A stretch of DNA of 64,000 bases from Gammaproteobacteria bacterium (lineage in GTDB: Bacteria > Pseudomonadota > Gammaproteobacteria > Eutrophobiales > Eutrophobiaceae): the NCBI GenBank assembly GCA_004297165.1, contig SCUJ01000008.1:248001-312000 (forward strand), given 5' to 3'. Position numbers and translations under genes: made by a program. Below are positions 63,261-64,000 of the stretch, piece by piece. The first letter of the stretch is position 1. Each line of letters begins with the position of its first letter. The notes beneath the pieces were generated by a model, which saw only the letters and a list, made by a program, of their open reading frames with translations, searched no databases and was not told the origin of the DNA.

Positions 63261-64000
63261 CTATTTCGAGCGCTGATAGAGCAGCATGGTGATTTGCTCG
63301 GAGACGAGTCCGATAAGAAATATGATGACGCTGCACATGAACAGTACGGCGCTCATGTTGGTGAACCTGCTCTGCGTCATATAGGTATACAGGTAATAAC
63401 TAAGGCCGGTGAGAAACATGGCGAGACTGAAGGGGAAAAACACCTTCATGGGCGAATACAAGGTGCCTATCTTGAACAGGATTAAAAGAAACCGGATGCC
63501 ATCCTTGACGATCCGGATGTGGCTGTTCCCGATCCTCTGCTCCACCTTCACCGGGACATAAGCGACGGTATAACCGGCGCGGAAGAAGGCAAGCGTGCTG
63601 GTGGCGGGATAGGAGAAGCCATTCGGAAAGAGGTGCAGGAATTCCCGGAAGCGATCGGCCCGCGCGGCGCGGAAGCCCGAGGTCAGGTCCTTGACCTTGT
63701 GATTGACCATGAAGCTCGCGAAACGGTTGTAGATACCGTTGGCCAGATGCCTCCAGAGGTTGGCCTGGGAGGCGGCATTGCGCGAACCGACCACCAGATC
63801 GAAGCCTTCCGCCATCTTGTTCAACAGATCGGGGATGGCCGCCGGGTCGTGCTGACCGTCGCCGTCCATCAGCACCAGGATATCGCCCGTGGCTTTACGA
63901 GCCCCGGCCTTGATCGCGGCGCCATTGCCCATGCTGACCGCGAGATGCAGGCGAATGACTTTGAATCGCGCGCAAATCTCGGCGGTATTGTCGGTGGAAC
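63261..64000 (-). CDS. GT2 family glycosyltransferase, DPM1-like (5' end cut off)
   Basis: At least 246 residues are visible and the frame stays open to the right edge; STDNTAEICARF, from the edge inward, is the conserved DDGSTDNT-type start of a GT2 domain, so the true start lies outside the window. LMDGDGQHDP is the acidic metal-binding motif. Two C-terminal membrane helices follow (FPFSLAMFLTGLSYYLY, then SVIIFLIGLVSEQITM). Such enzymes transfer a sugar to a polyprenyl phosphate or directly to a growing chain. Confidence 0.85.
   Translation of the reverse strand, partial: STDNTAEICARFKVIRLHLAVSMGNGAAIKAGARKATGDILVLMDGDGQHDPAAIPDLLNKMAEGFDLVVGSRNAASQANLWRHLANGIYNRFASFMVNHKVKDLTSGFRAARADRFREFLHLFPNGFSYPATSTLAFFRAGYTVAYVPVKVEQRIGNSHIRIVKDGIRFLLILFKIGTLYSPMKVFFPFSLAMFLTGLSYYLYTYMTQSRFTNMSAVLFMCSVIIFLIGLVSEQITMLLYQRSK

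Overview
The window looks like the chromosome of a gammaproteobacterium with a moderately high GC core and AT-richer accessory islands. The gene neighbourhoods point that way: ilvI-ilvH-ilvC-pssA-leuA, trmJ divergent from suhB, purM next to a DUF2066 gene and hda, a ydbH-ydbL pair, and rlmD and cysM in the same region. A PEP-CTERM protein with a PrsT-type TPR lipoprotein shows that the organism uses an exosortase/exopolysaccharide system. No exosortase gene, rRNA, tRNA, CRISPR array or intact insertion sequence was seen. The species cannot be fixed from sequence alone.

Region 1 (1-14.9 kb) is an exopolysaccharide/PEP-CTERM locus. On the + strand are the end of a possible SGNH hydrolase and a serine-acetyltransferase-like hexapeptide enzyme. 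On the - strand, from right to left, are galE, a PEP-CTERM protein with a good sigma-54 promoter and an intrinsic terminator, the TPR lipoprotein PrsT, an asparagine synthase, a GT4 glycosyltransferase, two paralogous Wzx-like flippases, a CDP-glycerol-transferase-like protein, a GT-A-like protein and a FkbM methyltransferase. The part from 0.8 to 7.9 kb is clearly AT-richer than the rest.

Region 2 (15-42 kb) is mostly housekeeping: rlmD, a PolB-like exonuclease, ydbL/ydbH, cysM, rimI, a family 4 uracil-DNA glycosylase, leuA, pssA, ilvC/H/I, proS, acyP, yihY, hda, DUF2066, purM, trmJ and suhB. Two pairs of surface-acylation genes interrupt it: MBOAT plus SGNH after rlmD, and two acyltransferase-3 genes between ilvC and pssA. 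Between pssA and leuA there is a 26-codon leader peptide with five consecutive Leu codons, a candidate leucine attenuator.

Region 3 (42-64 kb) is an accessory glycoconjugate locus. A compact seven-gene - strand operon (49.25 to 42.0 kb) encodes two nucleotide-sugar epimerase/dehydratases, a TPP-dependent E1 alpha/beta pair without E2 or E3, a radical SAM/SPASM enzyme, a HldE-like bifunctional enzyme with its two domains in reversed order, and a sugar nucleotidyltransferase. Divergent from it lie a methyltransferase, a medium-chain dehydrogenase and a glycosyltransferase. Beyond these, on the - strand, are a YbhN-type membrane protein, two more radical SAM enzymes, a bi-domain dehydrogenase/Gfo-Idh-MocA protein, a methyltransferase, an uncharacterised probable alpha/alpha-barrel protein, a second asparagine synthase, a DUF354 protein and a GT2 glycosyltransferase that runs off the right edge. 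This locus, and above all its seven-gene operon, is the best candidate for an undescribed pathway: it appears able to make and activate an unusual modified sugar, but its product cannot be named from sequence.
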